A stretch of 52,990 nucleotides of DNA, taken from JAMBLL01 sp964460075 (lineage in GTDB: Bacteria > Actinomycetota > Acidimicrobiia > Spongiisociales > UBA5794). Shown one piece after another: positions 8,094 to 17,037 of this stretch. Position numbers and translations under genes: made by a program. Below the pieces are notes generated by a model. It was not told the DNA's origin. It was given only the letters and a program-made list of their open reading frames with translations, and searched no databases. Position 1 is the stretch's first letter, and every line of letters starts with the position of its first letter. The stretch lies in the NCBI GenBank assembly GCA_964460075.1, contig CAYWPC010000016.1, positions 1-52,990 of the forward strand, given 5' to 3'.

Positions 8094-9073
8094 CCGGCTA
8101 TCCCGTTGAGCGGCCTCGGCGCCTGCGACGCACCCCGGCGCTTCGACGCCACGTGTCCGAGACTCGCCTCGACCCAGCGATGTTCGTCCTTCCCGTGTTC
8201 GTCGTTGCCGGATCAGGTGTCCGCGACGAGATCTCATCCATGCCAGGCAACTACCAGCTCTCTGTGGACCAGTTGGTCCCCCTCGCTGTCGAGGCCGAGT
8301 CCCTCGGAGTCGGTGGGATGATGTTCTTTGGGATACCGAAGACAAAGGATGAGCAGGGATCCTCTGCATGGGACCCAGATGGCCCCGTTCCACGAGCAAT
8401 CACCGCGGTGAAGGAACACGCGCCCAACCTCGTCACGTGGGCGGATGTGTGTATGTGCGAGTACACGAGCCACGGGCACTGTGGAGTTCTCAGCGGAGGT
8501 GCGGTCGACAACGATGCCACACTCCCCCTCCTTGCCAAGGCGTCGCTCGCGTACGCACGTGCCGGCGCGGACGTCATTGCACCTTCCGACATGATGGATG
8601 GAAGGGTCGGTGCCATCAGGGACTCGCTCGACGAAACAGGATTCGAGGACATCGCGATCTGTTCCTACGCTGTGAAGTATGCGTCGGCCTACTACGGGCC
8701 GTTCCGCGACGCTGCGGATTCCACCCCTGCCTTCGGGGACCGGCGTACCCACCAAATGGATCCGCCCAATGTTCGAGAGGCACGGCGCGAAGTCGAACTC
8801 GATGTCCTCGAAGGCGCGGACATGATCATGGTCAAGCCGGCGGGACCATACCTCGACGTTATTCGAGAAGTCAGAAACATGGTCGACCTCCCTGTGGCTG
8901 CGTACCAGGTGTCAGGGGAGTTCTCCATGATCAAGGCTGCAGCCAACCGAGGCTGGATCGACGGCGACCGGGTCATGATGGAATCTCTCACCGGTATCGT
9001 GCGATCCGGTGCAGGCATTGTGCTCACCTACTTTGCATTGGACGCCGCACGCGCCTTGCAGGAGCTGCGATGA
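8090..9073 (+). CDS. hemB: Delta-aminolevulinic acid dehydratase (porphobilinogen synthase), zinc type
   Basis: Condenses two 5-aminolevulinates to porphobilinogen. The 327-residue protein has the catalytic lysines Lys196 (YAVKYASAYYGPF) and Lys249 (MVKPAGPYLDV). It also has the active-site zinc ligand pattern DxCxCx4HGHCG, seen as DVCMCEYTSHGHCG, so it belongs to the zinc-dependent rather than the magnesium-only class. It starts MTGYPVERPRRLRRTPALRR, the usual N-terminal arm. It overlaps hemD and hemL by four bases each. Confidence 0.96.
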   Translation: MTGYPVERPRRLRRTPALRRHVSETRLDPAMFVLPVFVVAGSGVRDEISSMPGNYQLSVDQLVPLAVEAESLGVGGMMFFGIPKTKDEQGSSAWDPDGPVPRAITAVKEHAPNLVTWADVCMCEYTSHGHCGVLSGGAVDNDATLPLLAKASLAYARAGADVIAPSDMMDGRVGAIRDSLDETGFEDIAICSYAVKYASAYYGPFRDAADSTPAFGDRRTHQMDPPNVREARREVELDVLEGADMIMVKPAGPYLDVIREVRNMVDLPVAAYQVSGEFSMIKAAANRGWIDGDRVMMESLTGIVRSGAGIVLTYFALDAARALQELR

Positions 9074-10335
9074 AGGACCTGTGGGATCGTGCCGAGCGTC
9101 TCATGCCAGGAGGTGTCAATTCTCCCGTTCGTGCCTTCAAGGCCGTCGGCGGCATACCTCCGTTCATAGCCTCAGCGTCCGGCCCGTACCTGCACACCGC
9201 TGAGGGTGACGACCTCATTGACTTCATCTCGTCCTGGGGAGCGATCGTGCTCGGCCACGCCGAGCCCGACGTAGTCGAAGCCATATCCGCCGCGGCGGCG
9301 ATGGGAACTAGCTTCGGTGCGCCAACGGTCGGTGAAGTGGAGTTCGCTGAGCAAGTGACAACGATGATCCCCTCCATCGACATGATGCGCATGGTCAACT
9401 CCGGGACCGAAGCAACAGCATCGGCACTGCGGCTCGCACGAGGCGCCACAAGGCGCGACGTCGTCGTGAAGTTCGAAGGGTGCTACCACGGACACGCAGA
9501 CGCCTTCCTTGTTAAGGCCGGCTCTGGTGCCGCGACGTTTGGCGAACCGGACAGCCCAGGTGTGCCACAGGGGACCGCAGCCACGACCAGGATCGCCCGC
9601 TTCAACGACCTCGAGTCTGTGGCCGACGCCATCGGGGCTGGAAACGTTGCTTCTGTGATCGTGGAGCCAGTCGCAGGAAACATGGGCGTCGTGCCACCGC
9701 TTCCCGGCTTTCTAGAGGGCCTCCGCTCTCTCACCAGCCGTCACGGCGCACTCCTCATCTTCGACGAGGTCATGACGGGCTTTCGCGTTGGGCCCCAAGG
9801 TGCACAAGGCCGCTACGAAGTCACGCCGGACCTCACGACGCTCGGCAAGATCGTTGCAGGAGGCACACCCGCTGCCGTGTACGGTGGACGTCGAGATCTC
9901 ATGTCACAGATGGCGCCCTCGGGCCCCATCTACCAGGCAGGCACGCTGGCAGGAAACCCGATCACCGTCGCCGCCGGATCCGTCACGCTGCGACGTATCG
10001 CATCGGATCCGTCCCTGTACGACCGCTTGGAAGCGGCTGGTGCTGCTTTGGAGGCACGTCTGAGCGCGGCGATGCGCAGACACCACGTAGAAGGCACAGT
10101 TCAGCGGGTCGGAGCCATGCTCACCGTGTTTTTTGGCCCATCAGCCGTTCGGTCGTGGGACGACGCGGTCACGGTCGATCGAGAACGTTTCGCCCGCTAC
10201 TTTCATGGAGCACTCCAACGCGGCGTGATGCTACCTCCATCGCCGTTTGAGGCGATGTTCTTGATGGATGCCCACACCGATGTGCTCGACATTGCGATGT
10301 CCGCGCTTGAATCGGCAATCGGTGACGCCGCATGA
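9070..10335 (+). CDS. hemL: Glutamate-1-semialdehyde 2,1-aminomutase
   Basis: PLP enzyme that converts glutamate-1-semialdehyde to 5-aminolevulinate, supplying HemB. The 421-residue protein has the full set of motifs: PGGVNSPVRAF at the N-terminus, VNSGTEATASALRLAR, FEGCYHGHAD, LIFDEVMTGFRV and the PLP lysine Lys260 in TTLGKIVAGG. The true start is the ATG at 9070, which overlaps the hemB stop. The long upstream open frame is an out-of-frame shadow of hemB. Separation of hemL from hemA by hemC, hemD and hemB within one operon is common. Confidence 0.96.
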   Translation: MKDLWDRAERLMPGGVNSPVRAFKAVGGIPPFIASASGPYLHTAEGDDLIDFISSWGAIVLGHAEPDVVEAISAAAAMGTSFGAPTVGEVEFAEQVTTMIPSIDMMRMVNSGTEATASALRLARGATRRDVVVKFEGCYHGHADAFLVKAGSGAATFGEPDSPGVPQGTAATTRIARFNDLESVADAIGAGNVASVIVEPVAGNMGVVPPLPGFLEGLRSLTSRHGALLIFDEVMTGFRVGPQGAQGRYEVTPDLTTLGKIVAGGTPAAVYGGRRDLMSQMAPSGPIYQAGTLAGNPITVAAGSVTLRRIASDPSLYDRLEAAGAALEARLSAAMRRHHVEGTVQRVGAMLTVFFGPSAVRSWDDAVTVDRERFARYFHGALQRGVMLPPSPFEAMFLMDAHTDVLDIAMSALESAIGDAA

Positions 10336-11327
10336 CGAAGCTCCTCGACGCCCTTGCAATGCGACCACTCGATCGCAGGCCGGTCTGGGTCATGCGTCAG
10401 GCAGGCCGATACCTGCCTGAATATCGCGAGATTCGGGGTCGACACACCTTCCAGGACGCCATCGGAGACCCGAAGATCGCTTCCGAGATCTCGCTGCAAC
10501 CCGTTCGCCGCTTCGGTTTCGACGGAGCCATCATGTTCGCAGACATCATGACACCGCTTGAGGCCATGGGAATCGACGTGACCTTCGATCCAGGCCCAAA
10601 GCTCAAGCCGATGAGCCTCGGAGAGATCGCTGATCTGCCAGACCTCGACATCGACAGGGTTGGCCACGTCGCAGATACGCTCCGGCTGATTCGCAGGGAG
10701 GTGAACCGAGATACCGCAGTCATCGGTTTCGCAGGAGCGCCAACGACGCTTCTCGCGTACCTTCTCGAAGGGGGCGGTTCCAAGGAGTACCTTCCGCTGC
10801 GCACCGCAATGCACCACGACTCGCCTGAGCTCACCGCAGCGATCGACAAGCTCGCTGCCAACATGCACACCTACCTCGACATGCAAATCAAGGCAGGAGC
10901 ACAGGTCGTGCAACTGTTCGACTCTTGGGCGGGGGTTCTCCCTCGTGGTCTGCTCGAACGCGTGTCGTTCCCTGCTGCCAGAGATACGCTCAGTAGCCTC
11001 GACGCCCCAACGATCTACTTCGCCCCTGGTTCCGGGCATGCGTTCGGCTCGATGCACCAGATCGGCGCATCGGCGTACGGAGTCGACTGGCGAACCCCGA
11101 TCGATGTCGCTTGGGATCAGATCGGCGCGAGCGTTGCCGTCCAGGGAAACCTCGACCCGGCGCTTCTGCTCACCGACCCTGCCACGATTCGGAGATCGGT
11201 CGCTGCACTCCTCCAGCGGACCGCCGGACGGACTGGTCACATCGTCAATCTCGGCCATGGCATCGATCGGAACACCCCGCTCGAGAACGTCGCCGCACTC
11301 GTCAACGCTGTCAAGGAGATGCACTAA
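10332..11327 (+). CDS. hemE: Uroporphyrinogen decarboxylase
   Basis: Removes four acetate carboxyls from uroporphyrinogen III to give coproporphyrinogen III, the branch-point substrate for HemF and HemN. The 331-residue protein has the N-terminal signature PVWVMRQAGRYLPEYRE. It also has FGFDGAIMFADIMTPLEAMG (the catalytic Asp region), GFAGAPTTLLAYLLEGGGSKEY, and NLGHGIDRNTPLENVAALV at the C-terminus. It overlaps hemL by four bases, and its TAA shares one base with the hemN ATG. Confidence 0.96.
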   Translation: MTKLLDALAMRPLDRRPVWVMRQAGRYLPEYREIRGRHTFQDAIGDPKIASEISLQPVRRFGFDGAIMFADIMTPLEAMGIDVTFDPGPKLKPMSLGEIADLPDLDIDRVGHVADTLRLIRREVNRDTAVIGFAGAPTTLLAYLLEGGGSKEYLPLRTAMHHDSPELTAAIDKLAANMHTYLDMQIKAGAQVVQLFDSWAGVLPRGLLERVSFPAARDTLSSLDAPTIYFAPGSGHAFGSMHQIGASAYGVDWRTPIDVAWDQIGASVAVQGNLDPALLLTDPATIRRSVAALLQRTAGRTGHIVNLGHGIDRNTPLENVAALVNAVKEMH

Positions 11328-12706
11328 TGGACCTCTCCCCGGAACTGCTCGAACGCTACGACCAACCTGGACCCCGATACACGTCCTACCCGACAGCGAT
11401 CGAGTTCAGCAACCAATTCAGTGCCGAGGCGTACGCCGACCGCCTCGCGTCGTACGCTACCAACCCGGATGGGCCACTGTCGTTGTACGTCCACCTCCCG
11501 TTCTGTGAGTCACGCTGCTCGTTCTGCGCATGCCACGTCGTGGTTGCGAAACGTGCGTCGGTCGCCGATGCCTACTTGGCTCGGGTGGAACGAGAAGCCA
11601 AGATCGTTGCGGAGCACCTCGGAGAAGGACGCCCCCTTCTCCAATACCACTGGGGCGGAGGAACCCCGACCTACTACCCGGCTGAGACGCTGGCACATCT
11701 CCACCGATCGCTAACGCGCTGGTTCGACATCCAGCCTGGCGCGGAGGTCGCCGCAGAGGTGGATCCAAGGGTCACCACTCGCGGACACCTCGAGACGATG
11801 CGGGAGCTCGGCTTCAACCGTCTCTCGTTCGGCGTCCAAGATCTCGACCCCGAAGTTCAGGAGCTGATCGGACGCGGGCAGACTGCAGCCGAGACGATTG
11901 GGTTGTACGAGGCCGCTCGCGATCTGGGGTACACGTCGATCAACCTCGATCTGGTGTACGGCCTACCGGGACAATCGGAAGACACGATGGTGTCGACACT
12001 CGACACCGTTGTCGCGCTCCGGCCTGACCGGCTCGCCATTTACTCGTTTGCGTATGTCCCATGGATGAGGCCACACCAGCAACGCATTTCTGAAGACAAG
12101 CTCCCCGACCGCGAATTGAAATTTCACCTCCTGTCGATCATCTCCGAGCGACTCACCACCGCGGGTTACCAGGCAATCGGCATGGACCACTTCGCGCTCC
12201 CGGATGATGAGCTCTCGGTCGCTGCCGACGCTGGAACTCTGACACGAAACTTCATGGGGTATGCGACACGTAGCGGCGCAGGCGTCGTTGCGCTCGGGAC
12301 GTCGGGGATCAGCGACCTCTCCGGCGCATACGCACAGAATCACCGGAGACTCGCCGACTACTACTCGGCAGTCGATGCAGGCGATCTGCCAATCGAACGG
12401 GGCTATGGCCTCAGCGACGACGACCTCATCCGTCGCTACATCATCACAGAGCTGATGTGCAACGGTGTGGTTCACTCCCGAGAGATCGCGGAGCGCTTCA
12501 ACGTCGACTTCTCGACGATGTTCGCGCCTGAGCTGAAAGTGCTGGCAGCTCCAGGAGGCCTTGTCGAAGAAGGAATGATCACCGTGGGGAGCGACGCTAT
12601 CGAGGCAACGGACCTTGGCCGCATGTTCATTCGGAACGTAGCGAGAATATTTGACGCACACACCAAGGAGCACGGCGATCGACCGATGTTCTCCAAGACG
12701 ATCTGA
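11327..12706 (+). CDS. hemN: Oxygen-independent coproporphyrinogen III dehydrogenase (radical SAM)
   Basis: Radical-SAM enzyme that makes protoporphyrinogen IX without O2. The 459-residue length fits true HemN rather than the shorter HemW-like proteins. It opens with RYTSYPTA, typical of HemN. Cys60, Cys64 and Cys67 form the CxxxCxxC cluster motif in LPFCESRCSFCACH, including the extra CxC cysteine of HemN. WGGGTPTYY follows, then SFGVQDLDPEVQ and MRPHQQRISEDKLP. Together with HemF it gives a choice of aerobic and anaerobic routes within one operon. Confidence 0.94.
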   Translation: MDLSPELLERYDQPGPRYTSYPTAIEFSNQFSAEAYADRLASYATNPDGPLSLYVHLPFCESRCSFCACHVVVAKRASVADAYLARVEREAKIVAEHLGEGRPLLQYHWGGGTPTYYPAETLAHLHRSLTRWFDIQPGAEVAAEVDPRVTTRGHLETMRELGFNRLSFGVQDLDPEVQELIGRGQTAAETIGLYEAARDLGYTSINLDLVYGLPGQSEDTMVSTLDTVVALRPDRLAIYSFAYVPWMRPHQQRISEDKLPDRELKFHLLSIISERLTTAGYQAIGMDHFALPDDELSVAADAGTLTRNFMGYATRSGAGVVALGTSGISDLSGAYAQNHRRLADYYSAVDAGDLPIERGYGLSDDDLIRRYIITELMCNGVVHSREIAERFNVDFSTMFAPELKVLAAPGGLVEEGMITVGSDAIEATDLGRMFIRNVARIFDAHTKEHGDRPMFSKTI

Positions 12707-12715
12707 GCCATCAAT

Positions 12716-14041
12716 ATGAAGGACATCATCGACGTCGTCGTCATAGGCGGCGGATTCAGCGGCCTGTTTGTGGCGACCCATCTCATGCTCTCAGAACGCG
12801 ATGTCGTGCTCGTAGAGGCATCCGACCGACCGGGAGGCGTCGCATCGACCATCGTTGAAGACGGCTTCGTCCTTGAGCCTGCCGCTGGGACCTTCATGCT
12901 GCCTCACCGCTCTCTCAGCCCGCTGCTCGACGCGGCGGACGTGGCCGTAACCGAGGCGTACAGCGCTGCCAGCCTTCGGTACGTGTGGACCAAAAAGGGA
13001 CTGATCGGCATCCCCTACGGACCGAAGGCGGTGCTGACATCCGCGATATCGGTGCGTGGAAAGCTCCGCATGGCAGCCGAGCCCTTCATTCGAACACGAT
13101 CCGATGACGCCCAAGAGGAGTCGCTTCGAGGATTCCTGACCAGACGATTAGGCAGGGAGGCGGGCGCGCTGCTGTCGCACGTGGCTGCTTCAGGCGTCTT
13201 CGCCGGGGATCCTGACAGCATGTCGGCCGCTGCAGCATTTCCACTCTTCACAGATCTCGAAGCCGACGCAGGGAGTGTCGTGAGGGGAGCGATCCGGCGC
13301 GTACGGGCACTTCCCAAGCCAAGGCCCCCCAAGCCGAAGAGTCATGTACCTGTCGGTGGCATGTCGGCCGCTGCCGACTCATTCGCAGCAGCGCTCGGTG
13401 ATCGCTACCGCGCTGCGTTTCCCGTATCTTCGGTCACGAAGGAGGGATCAGGCTTTCGCATCGAGGGTCCGGAGACACTTCGGGCACGAACGGTCATCAT
13501 GACACTTCGACCAGCCATTGCAGCTTCCATCCTTCCGAGCATCGAATGCGACGTCCTACAGGGATGGCCGTCGTCACCCGTTGTGGTGCTCGGCGTCGGG
13601 GGCACCACCGAAGAGGTACCTCTGCCTGATGGCTTCGGGTTCCTGACCGGTCCGGGGGTCGACGCCACGATCCTCGGCTGTCTGTTCGAGTCATCCTTCG
13701 GCCCTGGACGGGCAGTGCACGGCAACTCACTAGCGAAGGTCATCGTCGGAGGTGCCCGAAATCCTGAGATCATTCACCAGGCCGACGATCAGATTCTTGC
13801 AACAGTCGTCTCGGAGATGGAACGAGCACTTGGTGTTGCTGTGACACCGTCGTGGACCCGAGTTGTCAGGAACCCGGAAGGCATACCCCAATACGACCTC
13901 GAGCACAGACGACGTCTCGCAAGCGTCGATAACCTCGAATCAGCAAACCCCGGACTCGTGTTCGCGGGATGGGGCTATCGAGGGATCGGTGTGGCCCACC
14001 TGGCAACCGAAGCGATGGGCATCACCGATAGGATCGAATAG
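12716..14041 (+). CDS. hemY: FAD-dependent protoporphyrinogen (or coproporphyrinogen) oxidase
   Basis: Oxidises the porphyrinogen macrocycle by six electrons using FAD and O2. The 441-residue protein starts with the dinucleotide loop VVVIGGGFSGLFVATHL and VLVEASDRPGGVAST. It carries the HemY-type middle region (ESLRGFLTRRLGREAGALL, then VFAGDPDSMSAAAAFP) and ends with the second FAD motif NPGLVFAGWGYRGIGVAH. The sequence cannot by itself decide between protoporphyrinogen and coproporphyrinogen as substrate. The presence of HemF and HemN argues for protoporphyrinogen. It starts nine bases after hemN and is followed by an MFS gene after four bases. Confidence 0.88.
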   Translation: MKDIIDVVVIGGGFSGLFVATHLMLSERDVVLVEASDRPGGVASTIVEDGFVLEPAAGTFMLPHRSLSPLLDAADVAVTEAYSAASLRYVWTKKGLIGIPYGPKAVLTSAISVRGKLRMAAEPFIRTRSDDAQEESLRGFLTRRLGREAGALLSHVAASGVFAGDPDSMSAAAAFPLFTDLEADAGSVVRGAIRRVRALPKPRPPKPKSHVPVGGMSAAADSFAAALGDRYRAAFPVSSVTKEGSGFRIEGPETLRARTVIMTLRPAIAASILPSIECDVLQGWPSSPVVVLGVGGTTEEVPLPDGFGFLTGPGVDATILGCLFESSFGPGRAVHGNSLAKVIVGGARNPEIIHQADDQILATVVSEMERALGVAVTPSWTRVVRNPEGIPQYDLEHRRRLASVDNLESANPGLVFAGWGYRGIGVAHLATEAMGITDRIE

Positions 14042-14045
14042 CGCA

Positions 14046-15218
14046 ATGACCGGTGACACCTCGAAGAAGACGGTCCCGCGCGGCTTCTGGGCGGTGTGGA
14101 CAGCAGTGGCGCTCGACCTCCTCGGCTTCGGGATCATCATTCCGATCCTCCCTTTGTACGCGTCGAACTTCGGCGCCAACCCGTTCACGATCGGTCTGCT
14201 CCTCGCCTCCTACTCCCTCGCCCAACTCGTGTTCGCACCGATTTGGGGCCGACTATCGGACCGGGTCGGACGAAGACCCATTCTCGTCGTCACGCTCATA
14301 GGATCCGCGATCGGGAGCCTCCTCCTCGGCCTCGCCGGCTCAGTGCTTGTGCTCTTTATCGGCAGGATCATCGATGGGATCTCGGGGGCAAGCGTCGCGG
14401 TTGGACGCGCGGTGATCGCCGATACTGCAGACGAGGCTGACCGACCACGGCTCATGGGTTTACTCGGTGCGGCGTTCGGTGTCGGTTTCGTGCTCGGCCC
14501 GGCTCTCGGCGGACTCGCCGGAATCTTCGGTCACAGGGTGCCGTTCCTGATCGCTGCATCCATCGCAGCGCTGAACGCCGTCGTCACGGCAAGGAGGCTG
14601 CCAGAGACCAGGAGGGCGTCAAGGTCGAGGACGACCGTACCGCTTCGCAGCCTTCGCGGGCTCGACGGCGAGGTCGTGACACTCATCACTCTCTCGTTCG
14701 TCGCAGTTGCCGCCTTCAGCCTGTTCGAGACCACGTTTGCACTCCTCGCAGCCGAGCGTCTCGCCCTCACGGCACCAGAGATCTCCATCGTGTTCGCCCT
14801 TGTCGGCGTTGTCCTAGTGGCAACCCAGGCCGGATTGATCGGGATCCTCTCAAGTCGATTCTCCGAAGTAGCGATGATTGGTATCGGCCTCACACTCAAC
14901 GTGATCGGATTCGTCGTAGTCGCGTTCTCGATTTCATGGCTTCAGCTCGCTCCCGGTCTCGTACTGCTCGCAGTCGGCCAAGGCTTGACGACCCCAGCCA
15001 TCTCGTCGGCGATCGCAGGCAAAGCTCCAGACGGGAACGCAGGGATCGTTCTTGGACTTCAGCAGTCGGCGGGTGGACTTGCGAGAGTTCTTGGTCCTGT
15101 CGCCGGTGGCGTGCTGTTCGCAGTCGGCATCAAGATGCCGTACCTCGTCGCAGCCCTTACGACACTTGCCGCCCTGCTCCTCCTCCCCAAGATCCGTGTA
15201 CCACATCGGCAGAGGTGA
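14046..15218 (+). CDS. MFS transporter, drug:H+ antiporter-like
   Basis: Integral membrane transporter of the major facilitator superfamily with about 12 predicted helices in 390 residues. It shows the DHA1-type motifs LDLLGFGIIIPILPLY in helix 1, the loop 2-3 motif GRLSDRVGRRPIL, and GFVLGPALGGLAG in helix 5 (motif C of exporters). The ATG at 14046 follows the hemY stop by four bases, so it is probably the last or second-last gene of the haem operon. Export of a porphyrin or haem intermediate is a possibility suggested only by position. The sequence itself says efflux pump of unknown substrate. Confidence 0.85.
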   Translation: MTGDTSKKTVPRGFWAVWTAVALDLLGFGIIIPILPLYASNFGANPFTIGLLLASYSLAQLVFAPIWGRLSDRVGRRPILVVTLIGSAIGSLLLGLAGSVLVLFIGRIIDGISGASVAVGRAVIADTADEADRPRLMGLLGAAFGVGFVLGPALGGLAGIFGHRVPFLIAASIAALNAVVTARRLPETRRASRSRTTVPLRSLRGLDGEVVTLITLSFVAVAAFSLFETTFALLAAERLALTAPEISIVFALVGVVLVATQAGLIGILSSRFSEVAMIGIGLTLNVIGFVVVAFSISWLQLAPGLVLLAVGQGLTTPAISSAIAGKAPDGNAGIVLGLQQSAGGLARVLGPVAGGVLFAVGIKMPYLVAALTTLAALLLLPKIRVPHRQR

Positions 15219-15307
15219 GCCGAGCCTCGGACCATGCCGGCGGCTGTCACCGTTCGTGTATCCCGAGAGAGTCATTACCTTGGGATCACTGCTCACACCG
15301 AGGAACG

Positions 15308-15646
15308 ATGGCAGGACGAGACGCAGCCAACATGCCCGATGGAAGAGATTTGCTCCGCACCATGGGGTGGGAGCCGCTCCCATTCTCCTGCATCGGCCTT
15401 GCCCGCAAGACAGGTGAGACGAAGGGGAACAGCATCTGGTCCTGGATCATCCTGGTCCCTTGGTCATCAAACGGGAAGCCGTGGATCGATGGCACAGAAA
15501 TCATGCCTGCTTCTCTCAAAACGGTAAAAGAGGAGAGTGAGCAGATGTTCACCAAGATGCGGGCGATTCTCGACGACCGCTACGGTGAGGCTGTGGCAAC
15601 CAGCGCGGTGGATGACCTAATCGCTGAGATTCTCGACGAGACGTAG
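15308..15646 (+). CDS. Small protein of unknown function
   Basis: A 112-residue protein, starting MAGRDAANMPDGRDLLRTMGW, that I do not recognise. GAGGA lies a few bases before the ATG at 15308. A second in-frame ATG at 15332 is also possible. It has a Trp-rich middle (SIWSWIILVPWSSNGKPW) followed by an acidic, helical C-terminus (KTVKEESEQMFTKMRAILDDR). There are no cysteine clusters, signal peptide or clear membrane helix. It lies 89 bases after the MFS gene on the same strand and converges with the next MFS gene. Confidence 0.5.
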   Translation: MAGRDAANMPDGRDLLRTMGWEPLPFSCIGLARKTGETKGNSIWSWIILVPWSSNGKPWIDGTEIMPASLKTVKEESEQMFTKMRAILDDRYGEAVATSAVDDLIAEILDET

Positions 15647-15692
15647 CCGCAGCCAAATCACGACGCGCGCCGCACGCAACGGTCGAAGCTCG

Positions 15693-16883
15693 TTACGGCG
15701 ACACGAACCTGGATCGCCTCGCCGCTGCATGATTGAGCGCCGCCGCAACGCCAACCAAGGCCGTGAGTGCGACGAGCGGCAACGTGTAGCCACCCAGAGC
15801 ATCCCGTGTCGTGCCGACGAGCCAAGGGGTGATCCCTCCAACCACTGCAGCGACCGCCCACTGCTTCCCCATGACCGCACCGTAATCCTCACCTGCGTAC
15901 CAGTCATTCATGATCACGGCTCGCGTGGGGAGAAGTATCCCGAAGAAGACTCCGAAGAGCACAAAGAACGCCACCATCGCTGTCCAAGGGGATCCAATGA
16001 TGGCGAACACCAAAGACACCACGACACCGAAACATGCGAGGGTGAATAGCGACGTCGCTCGTACGTGCTCGGCTGCCAGAGGCATGAGGTAGCGGCCTGG
16101 GAAAGTGAGAAGACCGGAAATGCCAGCAAGGATGGCAATGGTTGAGATGGAGAACCCCTGCTCCTCGAAGGCCGCTACGCGATGAAAAATCACGGAGTTC
16201 ATCGAAGCGAACGTCAGGACAACAGCCGCCGTGAAGTAGAGCAATCGGTGGTCGTCGAAGAACCGCCTCCAACGAACACGCGCCAAGGCGTGCTCTCTGT
16301 GGTCTTTCGGCTTGTGCCTCGGATAGATGGCAGCGGCGGCGATGCCTGTGACCAGGTACAAGGCACCAAGGAGAGCGGCCGTCGGTCGCCAGTCGAAGGC
16401 ATCGAGCAGAAACCCCGTCATCGGAACGAATACCGGGCCTGCAAGTCCTGCGACCAAGCTGAGTAATCCGATGGCCTTGTTCCGGTCGCTGTCGAGGACC
16501 CATTGCCCCACTGCGACATACGCTGGTTCGTACAGCGTCATGGCAACTGCCGGTCCGAGCAATAGCCAGAAGGCCGCAAGCACCTGCCATGGTGACTCCG
16601 CGAGCGCGAACAAGGCCATAGCTGCTGCACCGAGTACCGCACCGAGGAGCGTGACGCCTCGCACCGAGTGGTCATCTGCGTGACGCCCAACCATCGGTGC
16701 GAGCAGTCCAGCGACTACGGCCGATCCACCAAATCCTGCAGACAGGACTGTGATGGAGAACTCCCCACCGGCGGCCTGATCTGTGAGCAACACCGACATT
16801 GAATACAGTGACACACCAAAGGCCACCATGACGAAGACGGATATCGCAACAATGCCGCGACGCGGATACGTTGAATCGATCAA
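15693..16883 (-). CDS. MFS transporter
   Basis: Twelve-helix major facilitator of 396 residues with both halves clearly visible (VFVMVAFGVSLYSMSVLLTDQ at the N-terminus, loop motif MVGRHADDHSVRG, second half from about residue 215). It resembles the broad monocarboxylate/oxalate-formate type transporters by its early helices, but the substrate is unknown. The start is a TTG at 16883. This is supported by a perfect TAGAAT box six bases upstream, and no better ATG lies nearby. It converges with the unknown gene ending at 15646 and is separated from malic enzyme by about 155 bases. Confidence 0.82.
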   Translation of the reverse strand: MIDSTYPRRGIVAISVFVMVAFGVSLYSMSVLLTDQAAGGEFSITVLSAGFGGSAVVAGLLAPMVGRHADDHSVRGVTLLGAVLGAAAMALFALAESPWQVLAAFWLLLGPAVAMTLYEPAYVAVGQWVLDSDRNKAIGLLSLVAGLAGPVFVPMTGFLLDAFDWRPTAALLGALYLVTGIAAAAIYPRHKPKDHREHALARVRWRRFFDDHRLLYFTAAVVLTFASMNSVIFHRVAAFEEQGFSISTIAILAGISGLLTFPGRYLMPLAAEHVRATSLFTLACFGVVVSLVFAIIGSPWTAMVAFFVLFGVFFGILLPTRAVIMNDWYAGEDYGAVMGKQWAVAAVVGGITPWLVGTTRDALGGYTLPLVALTALVGVAAALNHAAARRSRFVSP

Positions 16884-16918
16884 GTGGCGATTCTACGCAT
16901 CGATTGTTCCGCTTGATC
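16878..16918 (-). repeat. Inverted repeat flanking the leaderless MFS promoter
   Basis: GATCAAGTGG at 16878-16887 covers the start codon. CCGCTTGATC at 16909-16918 lies at about -27 to -36. The arms match at 9 of 10 positions around a 21-base spacer holding the -10 box. It may be an operator pair. Confidence 0.4.
16884..16895 (-). promoter_or_regulatory. Leaderless-type promoter with TTG start (MFS gene)
   Basis: On the minus strand TAGAAT (16895-16890) is followed by six bases and TTG (16883-16881). This is the same geometry as at ATG-started leaderless genes here, so it supports TTG as the first codon of the mRNA. Confidence 0.55.
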
Positions 16919-17037
16919 GGTCAGTGCACCATGCCACAGCGCGCCCTTCGCCCAAAAGCGCTCAGAACCCTGTCTGTGGGTCGCCGACATCGGCAACGTG
17001 GTCTAGAACTTCACGCTGGCCCATGAGGGGCAGATCG

